Shown here: positions 59,101 through 63,629 of the stretch, in pieces | Position numbering within the stretch: position 1 is the stretch's first letter | Layout of the letters: each line of letters opens with the position of its first letter | DNA from: Sabellastarte sp. h YS-2021 | Lineage: Eukaryota > Annelida > Polychaeta > Sabellida > Sabellidae | Length of the DNA stretch: 64,000 nucleotides | Direction: 5' to 3' | NCBI GenBank assembly: GCA_964017235.1 | Contig: OZ024927.1 | Location: 23,331,160 to 23,395,159, forward strand | The notes under the pieces: model-generated | What the model was told of the DNA's origin: nothing | Databases searched by the model: none | What the model saw: only the letters and a program-made list of their open reading frames with translations | Translations under genes and position numbers: made by a program

Positions 59101-60211
59101 ATTTATTGGCAAACAAACTATTGCATGAACCCAAAATAAGGACTAAAAGAGTTTAACAAGTGATATCCAAGTACCTGATTCAACTACAAAAACGATAAAA
59201 GTATCATTTTAAAGAAAAATACCAGTAGATTTTGTCAGTTTTTAATTGAAGAAATTTCGTTTTATATTGGCTGAGATATTGTTAAATATGCTGCAAACAC
59301 ACGAAAACTAGTGCTAGCACGAAAACTGGACCGTCGACCATAAGCTGTTAAGAATTCCAAGTTGTCCCTTGGTTTAATAATTTTTGAAAAATGAACTAAA
59401 CTGGGTCGTATAATGGCCCAAGGAACTGTTACTGCAGAGATGAAGTACTATAATATGATGCGTTTTATAATCTCCCGCCCGGCGGGAGATAATAAAAGTT
59501 TAACAATATAAAAATTTACTCCATTATGAACAAACATTTGGTGAATTGTTATTATAGTGGATTGACAGTGCAAGAATACTGTATTCCCCATCCTAGAAAA
59601 TGTTGTATACATATTTCTGATGATGCACTTTAAAAATTGGAAATCCAAGTTAAATGCAAGGTTTTTAATGTGCAAATCTTAATTATTCATTTGAGAAATT
59701 AGGACAATGACAAAAAAAAAGCTAAAAGGAACTGTCAAAAAGGAGATGGTTCCAAATATGTTGGGAAATAAAAAACTGTTTGGTGTGTATAATTATTAAT
59801 TATAAAATCAAGGATGGCCATCGGCCATAATTGACTCATAAGTACTATAGGCTTCTGTAAAGTCATCTTTCATTTGCAAACTAAGTATATACACAATCTC
59901 CATGACACAATTATATCAGACCATGGAACTTTATCATGAAATAGTTTGAAATTGTATTCAAATGCAAGTAATTTAACTTAATTCAAATTGCACTAACATA
60001 ACTTATTCAAATTATCGCTCACTAATAACCCATTTATATTATATATAACCGTTGACGGATATGCATATAGACTTCTTGGTTACCGGTTATCGGATATGTA
60101 GCCACAGAGTGAATTATATAATCAGTTATAGTCTTCTAATACATACAGCTTTGGCCTGAGACTTTCCATCTCTCCTGGCTGCCGGTTTGCTCTCTTCTTT
60201 CTTGGCTTCAG
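5054..60211 (-). CDS. DNAH5/8: Axonemal outer-arm dynein heavy chain (DNAH5/8 type), N-terminal part, 28 exons
   Basis: This gene encodes the force-generating heavy chain of the ciliary outer dynein arm; the part seen is the tail that binds intermediate chains, pairs with partner heavy chains and docks to the doublet. Exons joined 60211 to 5054 give one frame of about 1,297 codons with no stop, and phases agree at all 27 junctions. Collinear family blocks include [75 protein letters not shown] and [24 protein letters not shown]1 covers roughly residues 195-800; DHC_N2 and the AAA motor lie past the low-coordinate edge. The start Met was not found; a Met in exon 2 ([10 protein letters not shown]) is an alternative start. 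Choosing DNAH5 over DNAH8 is not possible, because invertebrates often keep one co-orthologue. Introns reach about 6.8 kb and are filled with transposons. Confidence 0.96.
5450..6060. repeat. Dispersed repeat with two internal tandem duplications
   Basis: Two copies of a ~147-bp unit begin at gaccttgaaggagggg (5488 and 5635). They are followed by two copies of a block with ggc(g)gccat...ttgtttttcaaaatg (from about 5780 and 5930). The wording resembles 20690-22285, so they are probably one family. No coding content. Confidence 0.7.
6268..6547 (-). CDS. DNAH5/8: Dynein heavy chain exon 27
   Basis: A 280-bp exon, the largest in the window, with donor gtaggt. It encodes [40 protein letters not shown] and [15 protein letters not shown]. 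This is the most conserved stretch seen and the best evidence for the DNAH5/DNAH8 assignment. Confidence 0.99.
6691..7457. mobile_element. TIR element with internal tandem repeats, copy 1
   Basis: It is homologous to 60726-61707. Near its ends are taccccacagcc (6715-6726) and an imperfect complement at 7441-7454. Inside are about two copies of a ~145-bp unit (accaatgtccctaccaag, cctacacctta, gagatatagcc). The 127-codon open stretch at 7357-7740 crosses its end and has no family resemblance. Confidence 0.75.
8512..8636 (-). CDS. DNAH5/8: Dynein heavy chain exon 26
   Basis: A 125-bp exon with donor gtgagt. It encodes [20 protein letters not shown] then QAWKLCYG, matching the VG.I.L.T..LK.AL..E..AW...YG block. 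Confidence 0.96.
8976..9056 (-). CDS. DNAH5/8: Dynein heavy chain exon 25
   Basis: An 81-bp exon, phase 0/0, with donor gtaagt. It encodes [20 protein letters not shown] then FKLRYYS, matching I..F....P..SEFE..I.YY. Confidence 0.96.
9424..9627 (-). CDS. DNAH5/8: Dynein heavy chain exon 24
   Basis: A 204-bp exon, phase 0/0, with donor gtgagt. It encodes an acidic linker ([20 protein letters not shown]), then [20 protein letters not shown] and [12 protein letters not shown]-like coding ([12 protein letters not shown]). The family shows the same ..V..F..Y..LW block here. Confidence 0.96.
9628..15236. other. 5.6-kb AT-rich intron between exons 23 and 24
   Basis: I see no coding exon, RNA gene or recognisable retroelement here, apart from the foldback at 13835-14187 and a short TA microsatellite near 11675-11694. 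Stop-free stretches are under 90 codons and lack splice context or family similarity. Confidence 0.6.
13835..14187. repeat. Foldback palindrome of ~353 bp
   Basis: The left arm reads gaagaa..cccatcaggtacc and the right arm returns the complement (cctgatgggc..ttcttc). Complementarity runs almost to the centre near 14011-14020 (ctgctgataatgcag). Each arm holds four spaced copies of the word cccatca and a cttaa..tttacttatttaaa block. It looks like a foldback MITE; no clear target duplication was identified. Confidence 0.88.
15237..15353 (-). CDS. DNAH5/8: Dynein heavy chain exon 23
   Basis: A 117-bp exon, phase 0/0, with donor gtatgg. It encodes [20 protein letters not shown] then [18 protein letters not shown], matching P.LE..Q...NK.V..I......V.QW. 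The Gln/Lys tail marks a variable, probably flexible loop. Confidence 0.96.
15622..15861 (+). mobile_element. Full-length tRNA-derived SINE with 11-bp target duplication
   Basis: The head is tRNA-like, with an A box around gtggcagagtgataa and a B box ggttcgatccc (15676-15686). A conserved body follows (gtggtagttgcttaccgttgg-like sequence near 15702-15729) and an A-rich tail (cccaaataaacaaataaa). Perfect duplications ctttggtgttg flank it at 15611-15621 and 15862-15872. The body resembles mollusc V/Meta-domain SINEs. It lies in the intron between exons 22 and 23, antisense to the gene. Confidence 0.9.
16185..16324 (-). CDS. DNAH5/8: Dynein heavy chain exon 22
   Basis: A 140-bp exon encoding [15 protein letters not shown] and [16 protein letters not shown]. 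The last block is conserved in DNAH5/DNAH8 ([10 protein letters not shown]). The donor gtctga departs from consensus. Confidence 0.96.
16440..16866 (-). repeat. Splice-donor minisatellite, about 11 units of ~30 bp
   Basis: On the minus strand the unit is about ctggtcaaatgtaagtcata + aacacataaa. The first unit is the real 3' end and donor of exon 21. Units occur near 16858, 16838, 16806, 16767, 16736, 16707, 16619, 16589, 16528, 16498 and 16460. At least three besides the authentic one retain GTAAG. A LINE 3' fragment (16639-16696) splits the array. Confidence 0.88.
16639..16696 (-). mobile_element. Severely 5'-truncated LINE, 3' tail only
   Basis: These 58 bp are nearly identical to the 3' end of the LINE at 42585-44340: a (taag)n run, then aaacacttatatagcgccaa and tgatgtaaacatcctct. 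It is a very short insertion inside the minisatellite. Confidence 0.85.
16856..17040 (-). CDS. DNAH5/8: Dynein heavy chain exon 21, 3' edge inside a minisatellite
   Basis: A 185-bp exon encoding [15 protein letters not shown]... and ending ...EALVK plus one base. The donor is GGTCAAAT|gtaagt. The neighbouring gtcaaa is also a GT, but only the gtaagt choice restores the codon (C) and phase of exon 22. The last ~10 coding bases and the donor are the first unit of a degenerate tandem repeat running through the next 400 bp of intron. Confidence 0.95.
17879..18086 (-). CDS. DNAH5/8: Dynein heavy chain exon 20
   Basis: A 208-bp exon with donor gtgagt. It encodes [35 protein letters not shown] and [15 protein letters not shown]. 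The family motif I...RI..IL..M..T.LC is clear. Confidence 0.97.
18434..18585 (-). CDS. DNAH5/8: Dynein heavy chain exon 19
   Basis: A 152-bp exon with donor gtaagt. It encodes [20 protein letters not shown] and [19 protein letters not shown], the end of DHC_N1 where the family shows ..ALQPGL..L.W.SLNI. Confidence 0.97.
19280..19460 (-). CDS. DNAH5/8: Dynein heavy chain exon 18
   Basis: A 181-bp exon with donor gtgagt. It encodes [20 protein letters not shown] then [20 protein letters not shown], the A.LLV......L.VNFD..........E...M..LGL..P segment. Confidence 0.97.
20341..20665. repeat. Dispersed repeat, family shared with 54588-54965 (left part)
   Basis: It matches 54588-54965 over its length: gggtcgg(c/t)atcaaaaa, tagtacaccccaa, aacatggacatttcctc, ttcttcagatttctg, ttaaggttataaagt. 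It is interrupted at its right by the element at 20666-22285 and resumes at 22286. Confidence 0.8.
20666..22285. mobile_element. Nested dispersed element with hairpin-like ends
   Basis: It splits another repeat at gggataa|aaagat. The left end holds ttatctcccgcc and the right end the complement-like ggcggaagataa; GATAA at both borders may be a target duplication. The interior has three degenerate units with ggccattttgtttttc, gagatataaggc and gaacggac. Class unknown; no transposase ORF. Confidence 0.6.
22286..22440. repeat. Dispersed repeat (right part), up to exon 17
   Basis: It resumes the 20341 family (tcagatttggggtttgctcc, ttttccttccattatatgtg, gacaagcgaa) and ends in gcataccgtccaatccctag. 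Only 10 bp separate it from the exon 17 donor boundary. Confidence 0.7.
22451..22565 (-). CDS. DNAH5/8: Dynein heavy chain exon 17
   Basis: A 115-bp exon with donor gtaagc and acceptor ttgtag. It encodes [20 protein letters not shown] then [13 protein letters not shown], matching the YN.M..VL.EFE.L.H..W block. It sits next to the nested repeats at 20341-22440. Confidence 0.97.
23050..23132 (-). CDS. DNAH5/8: Dynein heavy chain exon 16
   Basis: An 83-bp exon with donor gtagga. It encodes [19 protein letters not shown] then NKKQEILR, the near-invariant WARQL..RI..PM motif. Confidence 0.98.
23991..24171 (-). CDS. DNAH5/8: Dynein heavy chain exon 15
   Basis: A 181-bp exon with donor gtgact. It encodes [20 protein letters not shown] and [20 protein letters not shown]. 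The second block, 'Y...K.DP...RN.PP.aG', is a hallmark of axonemal dynein tails. Confidence 0.98.
24748..24843 (-). CDS. DNAH5/8: Dynein heavy chain exon 14
   Basis: A 96-bp exon, phase 0/0, with donor gtatgt. It encodes [20 protein letters not shown] then [12 protein letters not shown], the FD.DY.EF....L...L..F.D..F family segment. Confidence 0.97.
25282..25483 (-). CDS. DNAH5/8: Dynein heavy chain exon 13
   Basis: A 202-bp exon with donor gtattg. It encodes [20 protein letters not shown], the [13 protein letters not shown] segment and [10 protein letters not shown]. The FGKFD.FC.RL.K block is diagnostic for the middle of DHC_N1. Joining to exon 12 recreates a Ser codon. Confidence 0.98.
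25843..26030 (+). repeat. DIRS copy 2 right inverted terminal repeat
   Basis: Inverted relative to 31732-31890 over about 150 bp. It has its own outer extension (aaaattttaattacttaaat, then gcttttataagctac) that is not in the left ITR but is present inverted in the ICR at 26100-26146. Confidence 0.9.
26086..26205. repeat. DIRS copy 2 internal complementary region
   Basis: The part 26088-26146 is the inverse of the right terminus (25840-25892), and 26150-26203 is the inverse of the left terminus (cagcaatcagtcccacatgg then taagctattg). The two outer ends are thus fused head to head inside the element. In DIRS1 this arrangement is thought to template completion of the ends during circular replication. 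Confidence 0.85.
26669..26686. repeat. Poly-C run
   Basis: An uninterrupted C run within DIRS copy 2, just past the recombinase region. A similar run lies at about 62536-62552. Such runs are error-prone in assembly. Confidence 0.8.
26770..27893 (-). pseudogene. DIRS tyrosine recombinase remnant
   Basis: A 243-codon open segment (27162-27893) carries the core-binding half and the first catalytic Arg in [14 protein letters not shown]. After a frameshift [11 protein letters not shown] is recognisable. At 26797-26982 [17 protein letters not shown] gives the H-x-x-R box, and the nucleophile Tyr ([11 protein letters not shown]) follows in another frame near 26800. All catalytic positions can be located but not in one frame. 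Confidence 0.9.
28120..28620 (-). pseudogene. DIRS RNase H remnant
   Basis: Blocks [53 protein letters not shown] and [10 protein letters not shown] are collinear with the RNase H region that follows RT in DIRS elements. They fall in different frames. Confidence 0.85.
28620..29490 (-). pseudogene. DIRS reverse transcriptase remnant
   Basis: Readable blocks, in shifting frames, are [25 protein letters not shown] (motif A Asp retained), [35 protein letters not shown] and [24 protein letters not shown] elements have LYLDDWL, so the first catalytic Asp of YxDD has become Val here (GAC to GTC). Stops and frameshifts also interrupt it. Confidence 0.9.
30355..30640. repeat. ATCCGA/TCGGAT palindromic cluster, DIRS copy 2
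   Basis: This is the counterpart of 1885-2110. The words atccgagcatcgga and catcggatcatcggatctg recur and pair with each other. The cluster is retained in both copies though individual units differ. Confidence 0.7.
30943..31577. repeat. ~635-bp segment present only in DIRS copy 2
   Basis: Copy 1 passes directly from aaataatgcc to aaaatatgctaaaaatac, while copy 2 has this extra block. It holds about three diverged ~200-bp sub-repeats sharing gaca(gg)catata, tctaga/ctcgac and a ttttattttattt stretch. Insertion in copy 2 or deletion in copy 1 cannot be distinguished here. Confidence 0.75.
31732..31890 (-). repeat. DIRS copy 2 left inverted terminal repeat
   Basis: It begins near atcacgcggccaacgagaaa and runs to cagtcccacatggtaagct. 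It is the inverted counterpart of 25881-26030 with only scattered differences, and is also nearly identical to 3104-3265. Confidence 0.92.
32336..32455 (-). CDS. DNAH5/8: Dynein heavy chain exon 12
   Basis: A 120-bp exon, split codons at both ends, with donor gtgaga. It encodes [20 protein letters not shown] then SERQFEFS, matching L..EYQ..F..TK.KL...P..K.F.FSE. The ~6.8-kb intron below it received DIRS copy 2. Confidence 0.97.
32792..32950 (+). repeat. ~33-bp degenerate tandem repeat (TGGAGAAAAGCCCTCA)
   Basis: The word tggagaaaagccctca recurs, with changes, at 32792, 32822, 32863, 32896 and 32929 in the intron between exons 11 and 12. Spacing near multiples of three leaves three forward frames open (32766-33043). 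I read these as repeat artefacts, not genes. Confidence 0.8.
33241..33422 (-). CDS. DNAH5/8: Dynein heavy chain exon 11
   Basis: A 182-bp exon with donor gtaagt. It encodes [40 protein letters not shown] and TRIWDIP. This is the I..I..IYSIS.YYNT..R.TSLF.KV.NQ.I..CK.YI signature of dynein tails. Confidence 0.98.
34138..34236 (-). CDS. DNAH5/8: Dynein heavy chain exon 10
   Basis: A 99-bp exon, phase 0/0, with donor gtgagt. It encodes [20 protein letters not shown] then [13 protein letters not shown], one of the most recognisable blocks of axonemal DHC_N1 ([14 protein letters not shown]). Confidence 0.98.
34898..34951. repeat. Exact 27-bp tandem duplication
   Basis: Two adjacent identical copies begin gacggtcctatatggttatg (34898 and 34925). 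It is intronic and presumably recent, since there are no differences. Confidence 0.9.
36008..36101 (-). CDS. DNAH5/8: Dynein heavy chain exon 9
   Basis: A 94-bp exon with donor gtagtg, which is weaker than its neighbours, and acceptor aacag. It encodes [20 protein letters not shown] then [11 protein letters not shown], which follows directly from the F-N-x-LLEQLKSP family motif. Confidence 0.95.
36515..36722. repeat. ~106-bp tandem duplication
   Basis: Both units contain ttcttgggttgtattcctag, ctctcattcat and aaaatttatgtttagt. The starts are near 36521 and 36627. Intronic, no coding content. Confidence 0.9.
38950..39178 (-). mobile_element. 5S-rRNA-derived SINE, copy 1
   Basis: On the minus strand it contains gaagttaagcagcattgggc and ttagtacttggatgggtgac + cgcct, the internal-promoter region (A box to C box) of 5S rRNA. 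It is preceded by a T-rich leader with tcacgcttctagagatcac and followed by a shared 3' body (ctcatgctagtagg..gaaacccc). The 5S part is too altered elsewhere for a working rRNA gene. A sister copy is at 47016-47236. Confidence 0.85.
41083..41248 (-). CDS. DNAH5/8: Dynein heavy chain exon 8
   Basis: A 166-bp exon with acceptor cttcag and donor gtaagt, ending after two bases of a codon. It encodes [19 protein letters not shown] and [17 protein letters not shown], the W.KQ.EQVL and GP.AEL..W..R...FN motifs of DHC_N1. Confidence 0.98.
41753..41936 (-). CDS. DNAH5/8: Dynein heavy chain exon 7 (start of DHC_N1)
   Basis: A 184-bp exon, in at phase 0 and out after one base, with donor gtaagg. It encodes [30 protein letters not shown] and KGPSDYQVA, matching the beginning of the DHC_N1 tail domain. 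Confidence 0.97.
42585..44340 (-). mobile_element. LINE, 5'-truncated, with (CTTA)n tail
   Basis: A non-LTR retrotransposon of jockey/CR1/L2 type in the intron between exons 6 and 7. The 3' end (low coordinate) is a (taag)n run as seen on the plus strand at 42585-42604. The 5' end stops inside the RT domain, so no endonuclease is present. A 58-bp copy of the same 3' end is at 16639-16696. Confidence 0.92.
42726..44245 (-). pseudogene. LINE reverse transcriptase, broken near 43075
   Basis: A 392-codon frame (43067-44245) carries [36 protein letters not shown] (motif A), [16 protein letters not shown] (motif B) and [13 protein letters not shown] (motif C, intact YADD), then NPDKTEF. The C-terminal part ([40 protein letters not shown]) follows in another frame at 42726-43079. 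The stretch that normally joins them (RLQ..QN.AAR) is missing, so there is probably an internal deletion as well as a frameshift. Confidence 0.92.
44498..44674 (-). CDS. DNAH5/8: Dynein heavy chain exon 6
   Basis: A 177-bp exon, phase 0/0, with donor gtgagg. It encodes [18 protein letters not shown], then an EVNFGMMD block and [13 protein letters not shown]. All three are collinear with the DNAH5 N-terminal region ahead of DHC_N1. Confidence 0.97.
45420..45680. repeat. Dispersed repeat, family of 46862 and 63630
   Basis: It shares gatccagatcattctcaaca, ttaatgggacctaagtt and aatacctccatggcgga-type words with 46862-46995 and in part with 63630-63990. No coding content; class unknown. Confidence 0.55.
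45917..45994 (-). CDS. DNAH5/8: Dynein heavy chain exon 5
   Basis: A 78-bp exon, phase 0/0, with donor gtatgc. It encodes [17 protein letters not shown] then LFITTGAAE, matching the family strand 'kvFvTeG' that precedes the LTG.C.FF block. Confidence 0.93.
46284..46783. mobile_element. hAT-type MITE, copy 2
   Basis: A 500-bp element, inverted relative to 2206-2714. The TIRs are tagtgctggga and tcccagcatta (one mismatch), with a perfect 8-bp target duplication, GTAAGTAC, at 46276-46283 and 46784-46791. Shared interior includes ttccgat(t/c)atggagt-like words and the tggggttttccaactgttgt region. It lies upstream of exon 5 in the intron. Confidence 0.93.
46862..46995. repeat. Dispersed repeat fragment
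   Basis: It contains gagcactcagagagcaccta + cctccacca, and atcactctcaacatttaatg + ggatctaagtt. These match 45420-45560 and the start of 63630-63990. It lies between the hAT MITE and the 5S SINE. Confidence 0.6.
47016..47236 (+). mobile_element. 5S-rRNA-derived SINE, copy 2
   Basis: Plus-strand copy of the 38950-39178 element: leader tcacgcttctagagatcact, a long T-run, ggagtgtagcgtgatgagta, then gggttaagcagcaatgggcc + gtgttagta and tgtgaccgcct, and the body ctcatgctagtag..gaaacccc. It is more diverged in the C box (ttaaatgtgtgacc) than copy 1. Confidence 0.83.
47237..51151. other. Intron between exons 4 and 5, mostly unassigned
   Basis: This AT-rich sequence has no exon or recognised transposon. 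A ~45-bp word near 47590-47640 recurs inverted at 34470-34520, and there is an exact 24-bp tandem duplication at 50181-50228 (aaatctggattttactttat start). Confidence 0.55.
51152..51223 (-). CDS. DNAH5/8: Dynein heavy chain exon 4
   Basis: A 72-bp exon, phase 0/0, from acceptor cctcag to donor gtatgt. It encodes [15 protein letters not shown] followed by IMFFYQEGP, the ..LMFYYQ block of the DNAH5 family N terminus. Confidence 0.95.
53181..53276 (-). CDS. DNAH5/8: Dynein heavy chain exon 3
   Basis: A 96-bp exon, phase 0/0, with donor gtaagc. It encodes [18 protein letters not shown] followed by [10 protein letters not shown]. This is the N-terminal LDAR..YLF block characteristic of DNAH5/DNAH8 proteins. 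Confidence 0.95.
53340..53440 (+). mobile_element. Decayed tRNA-derived SINE head
   Basis: The sequence ggccttgtggttttaagc, then gtgtgggttttactctcacc and cggcaatgccca, parallels the A-box and B-box regions of the SINE at 63340-63494. Too diverged to be a tRNA gene. Confidence 0.5.
54588..54965. repeat. Dispersed repeat, family shared with 20341-20665
   Basis: Uninterrupted relative of 20341-20665 and 22286-22440. Within it the motif caaaaacatgggg...caaatgtacaaaaatatggg occurs twice, so the family has internal duplication. The 116-codon frame here is not conserved in the sister copy. Confidence 0.8.
55136..55225 (-). CDS. DNAH5/8: Dynein heavy chain exon 2
   Basis: A 90-bp exon, phase 0 at both ends, from acceptor ccatag to donor gtgagt. 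It encodes a charged helix ([20 protein letters not shown]) just before the conserved LDAR motif. It contains an internal Met that could start a shorter isoform. Confidence 0.9.
55975..56830 (-). mobile_element. LINE relic (CR1/L2-like), C-terminal RT part
   Basis: On the minus strand, in broken frames: [11 protein letters not shown]-like coding at the high end, then [47 protein letters not shown] and [20 protein letters not shown] + QLKTYLY at the low end. This order (NPDKTE.. to LDYCNSL to FK..LKTYLF) is typical of the C-terminal half of jockey/CR1-type ORF2. Several stops; inactive. Confidence 0.85.
57283..58230 (+). mobile_element. LINE fragment, plus strand, 5'-truncated
   Basis: A 239-codon frame (57351-58070) reads as the C-terminal part of a LINE ORF2: [14 protein letters not shown]-like start, [60 protein letters not shown], ending in a stop at 58070. 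Then come long T-runs and a terminal aataaaaaaataaaataaat. It is antisense to the host gene. It is a different family from the two other LINEs here. Confidence 0.85.
58231..60146. other. Intronic AT-rich sequence with a small inverted motif
   Basis: No exon or transposon coding is seen. At 59461-59493 atctcccgcc is followed directly by ggcgggagat, a tight palindrome with the same flanking words (cgttttataatctcccg) as the right end of the element at 20666-22285. It is probably a minimal relic of that family. Confidence 0.5.
60147..60211 (-). CDS. DNAH5/8: Dynein heavy chain exon 1 in window
   Basis: A 65-bp exon with acceptor tttcag and donor gtatgt. It encodes a Lys/Ala/Glu-rich, probably disordered stretch ([20 protein letters not shown]). 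Its first two bases complete a codon from an upstream exon, so at least one more coding exon lies above 60211. The assignment rests on clean splice sites and phase agreement with exon 2, as the sequence is low complexity and not conserved. Confidence 0.75.
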
Positions 60212-60725
60212 CTGAAACAAATATCGGAAATCTGTCACTTATCTGAACTTATGCCACATAGATACCCCCGATATAAGTAAATTTCAGTAAACTCAGTTGT
60301 AGCAACTGACTGTGTTTGTAATGTCTGTATCCACAAAACAGTAGCTGGAGTTTTGCAAGTGCTATGCCATCTTTTCTAGCGGATACCAATTTGGTTGCTC
60401 TGTGTTACTACATTATTATGGGTTGTTGAACAACTTTGCTTTAAGAAAATGTTTCACATAAATTTGGTGTTACGTAAATTCTACAAGCAAATCAAGATCA
60501 AAGTTACAATAATAATACTTCTACAATTATACATAAATGTGTCAGTTGGTTTAAAAATAGGTTCATTAAATCATTAACAAAGACAAATGTTGCAAGGAAA
60601 GACCATCATTTCTAAAAGGCATAAAGTACTCTGTGAGTTTTTAACAAGGAGTATCAATGGACAAAATGGAATAAACTCTCTGATTTAATCTTATCTCTTG
60701 CATATATTCAATGTCAAACTTTAAA

Positions 60726-61707
60726 AATAGCATTAGAGATGCCCGTACCCCACAGCCTGGGGAAATAGTTTTCAACACCATGAGATATAGAAGTAGTGAA
60801 ACAGTACAAAGATCGGATACTTTCAGAGCAGTGTCAGTTATATTAAGGTCAAAATGATGTCTAAGTAGAGAAAATAACATCTAAGAGAAGGAAAATGTAT
60901 GTAAAGATAAAGTATTAAAACAAGACAATTCAGTAGCAAGATGACCGCATTAATCAGTAAACTGAAAATTATGATGCACACCTACAACCCCTAACCAATG
61001 TCCCTACCAAGTATAAACTTCCTACACCTTACAGTTTCCGAGATATAGCCCGGATAAGATTTTATAGGTCAAGGTCACTACAGCAAGGTCAAAGGTCAAA
61101 TCAAGGTCACATCATGACGTTGCACACCTACACCACCTAACCAATGTCCCTACCAAGTAGCAACTTCCTACACCTTACGGTTTCCGAGATATAGCCCGGA
61201 CAAGATTTTATAGGTCAAGGTCACTACGGCAAGGTCAAACCATGACGTTGCACACCTACACCCCCTATCCAATGTCCCTACCAAGTATCAACTTCCTACA
61301 CCTTATGGTTTCCGAGATATAGCCCAGACAAGATTTTATAGGTCAAGGTCACTACGGCAAGGCTAAAAGTCAAATCAAGGTCACACCATGACGTTGCACA
61401 TGTACACCCCCTAACCAATGTCCCTACCAAGTATCAACTTCCTACACCTTACAGTTTCTGAGATATAGCCCGAACAAGATTTTCAAACTCAAGGTCACTG
61501 CGGCAAGGTCAAATCAAGGTCACATCATGACGTTGCACACCTACACCCCCTAACCAATGTCCCTACCAAGTATCAACTTCCTACACCTCACGGTTTCTGA
61601 GATACAGCCTGGACAAACTTTTTCCTGTCGCCCGCCCACCCACCCATCTGGACACTATGGGTGAAAACAATACCACAACAGCCCTTAAGGGCTGTGGGGT
61701 AAAAACT
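60726..61707. mobile_element. TIR element with internal tandem repeats, copy 2
   Basis: Sister of 6691-7457. Near the ends, taccccacagcc (60746-60757) and ggctgtggggta (61690-61701) form a perfect 12-bp inverted repeat. The interior has five units of 128-146 bp (anchor cctacacc at 61021, 61167, 61295, 61441 and 61580), each with ccaatgtccctaccaagta and gagatatagcc. Copy 1 has only about two units, so repeat number differs between copies. Confidence 0.82.
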
Positions 61708-63339
61708 GGTATTCAGAGATGGGTACGTGTGTACCCAATATCTTATAATTTAACAGTGTGCCACGATGTAATCTACTTTGATTTAAATAAGGGTAAATCC
61801 AAACACTGTAACTCAGTAATGAAAGTTGGTTAAATTTCTTACAGAATCTTAACAATTTTGTTTGCTGATCCTGATTATTCCTGATTGCAAGAATTTTATA
61901 ATTTTATATTTATCAAAATACAACATTACTAAACATATATAGAGGTGAAATTACGCATTCTTTTTCAACTGTTTACAGCTATGGTAAATTAAATTGTTTT
62001 CACAAGTCACTTACTGTCAATGGTAAAGAACAAAAATATATATGTAAGAAGCTATAGTTTTTCCATTCAAAGCTGCCTTGAAATACTTACCTCAAATACA
62101 TTTGAATACGTTTATTGGGTTTTTTTTAAAATTAGTTATGTACAAATGATAGAACTCTTTGGGGCACCATTAAGCATAAATGGAAAATTAAGGAGCCTTA
62201 AGTTTAATAATTTTTATATATCTGGCTGCAAAAACTTTACAACCAGTGATGTAGTTCAAAGCGATTCAAAAAAAAATTATCATATTTTATTAAGAGTGCC
62301 TATTTTTAGAGATCCTGTAATGCATTACTTCTGTACCTTATGCAATAATTGATCTGACATGTGGCACCCTTCAAAAAATCACTACAAAAACGCTACCGCC
62401 TCCTTATATAAACTACTACTAGATTTTTTTAATAATACACACTCAGAAGTAGTGTTTATTTGCAGTGTCCTTAACAGTGGCTGTTATTAGCACATGATAT
62501 ATCAATAATTTACTGAAGTGCAAATTAAACCTAACCCCCCCCCCCCCCCCCCTTCCCCACCGACTCTTCAATCTCTAATTGATTTTTGAATCAGCCACTT
62601 TAGTGGGGGCAGTATCAACAGTAATTAAGATCATACAATGACATGGTCATGCAGTTTGAAAGAAGAGATTTCTTTTCACTAGTTTATCATTGATATTTAA
62701 ATCTAAAACTTTTCATGAAGTATTTATTTGTCTTATATACATAAGTGAACTAGAGTTAACCAACCACAATACTGATTTATTTATGTTGGGGTTAAATTTC
62801 ATGTTCAACGCATTCTAAAGAATACATGACAACAGATGATTTAGGGAAGTGGAGTAAAATGATGCACACTAGTTGTAATTCTGTATTATGACTTGCTTTG
62901 GAAGGAACTAGAGCTGCAGGGATGTAACTGGAATGTAATCTTGATTTCAATTACATTACAATAGCATTCTGTTTCTATGTGACAGAAACATACAAAATAC
63001 AGAAATTCATCTTACTAAAATAAAACCCATACTCCATTGGATACTATTAGCTGAAATGTTGTTCATGTAAAACAATTCATCCTTTTTTATACTATATATT
63101 TTTACAGGTTCCATATCTGTTTATGCTATTAAAGCATGACACTTCAATTTTATGTCACAAAATAAATGAATAAACAAAGTAATAAATTATAAATGTGTAA
63201 GAAAAATAAATTTTACCTTCCTTTAGTAAAGGGACCTTAAAACCGAGGTATGATGAATAGAGACGGTGGTCCCAAGGGGAAATATTGTTAGTGCTTGTCA
63301 ATGCTCTGGTTTAAAGTTTAGAAATTTGACCAACTTGTA
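61708..63339. other. Upstream/intronic sequence without recognised genes
   Basis: Contains a poly-C run (about 62536-62552) and AT-rich DNA. The 110-codon frame at 62020-62352 has no recognisable domain and no splice context. A possible exon was considered just below 63310 but not accepted. Confidence 0.5.
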
Positions 63340-63494
63340 TGCAGAGGTCTAGTGGTTAGCAATGAAGTTTGGCATCTAATCACAGGCAGTCACCTCAGTG
63401 TGGGTTCAACTCCCACCAATGGCAATGCCTTAGACCTGTTCCAATATGACACTGGCTGTTGAACGGGATGTAAAACATCACCTTTGACTTTGAT
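63340..63494 (+). mobile_element. tRNA-derived SINE
   Basis: A tRNA-like head with A box ggtctagtggttagcaatg and B box gtgggttcaactcccac (63400-63416), then atggcaatgcc and gaacgggatgtaaaacatca, which resembles the 3' Meta-type domain of mollusc SINEs. Related to the decayed copy at 53340-53440 and of a different family from 15622-15861. Confidence 0.7.
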
Positions 63495-63629
63495 AAAACT
63501 GGAATGCACTACACTTTCCTCCGTCCTCACAACTATGTCATTATTGGAACTATGTTAACCTTAAATAAATCAAATCACACAGAACTCTATAACATATTTT
63601 AATAGCAAATACACCTTAAAGTAGAAAGC

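Noticed and set aside
63224-63308. Possible upstream dynein exon on the minus strand (open, ending ..AAGGAAG|gtaaaa, phase compatible with exon 1)
   Set aside because: The phase fits, but the peptide has no family similarity, the acceptor is weak, and the sequence resembles dispersed repeat DNA. RNA evidence would be needed.
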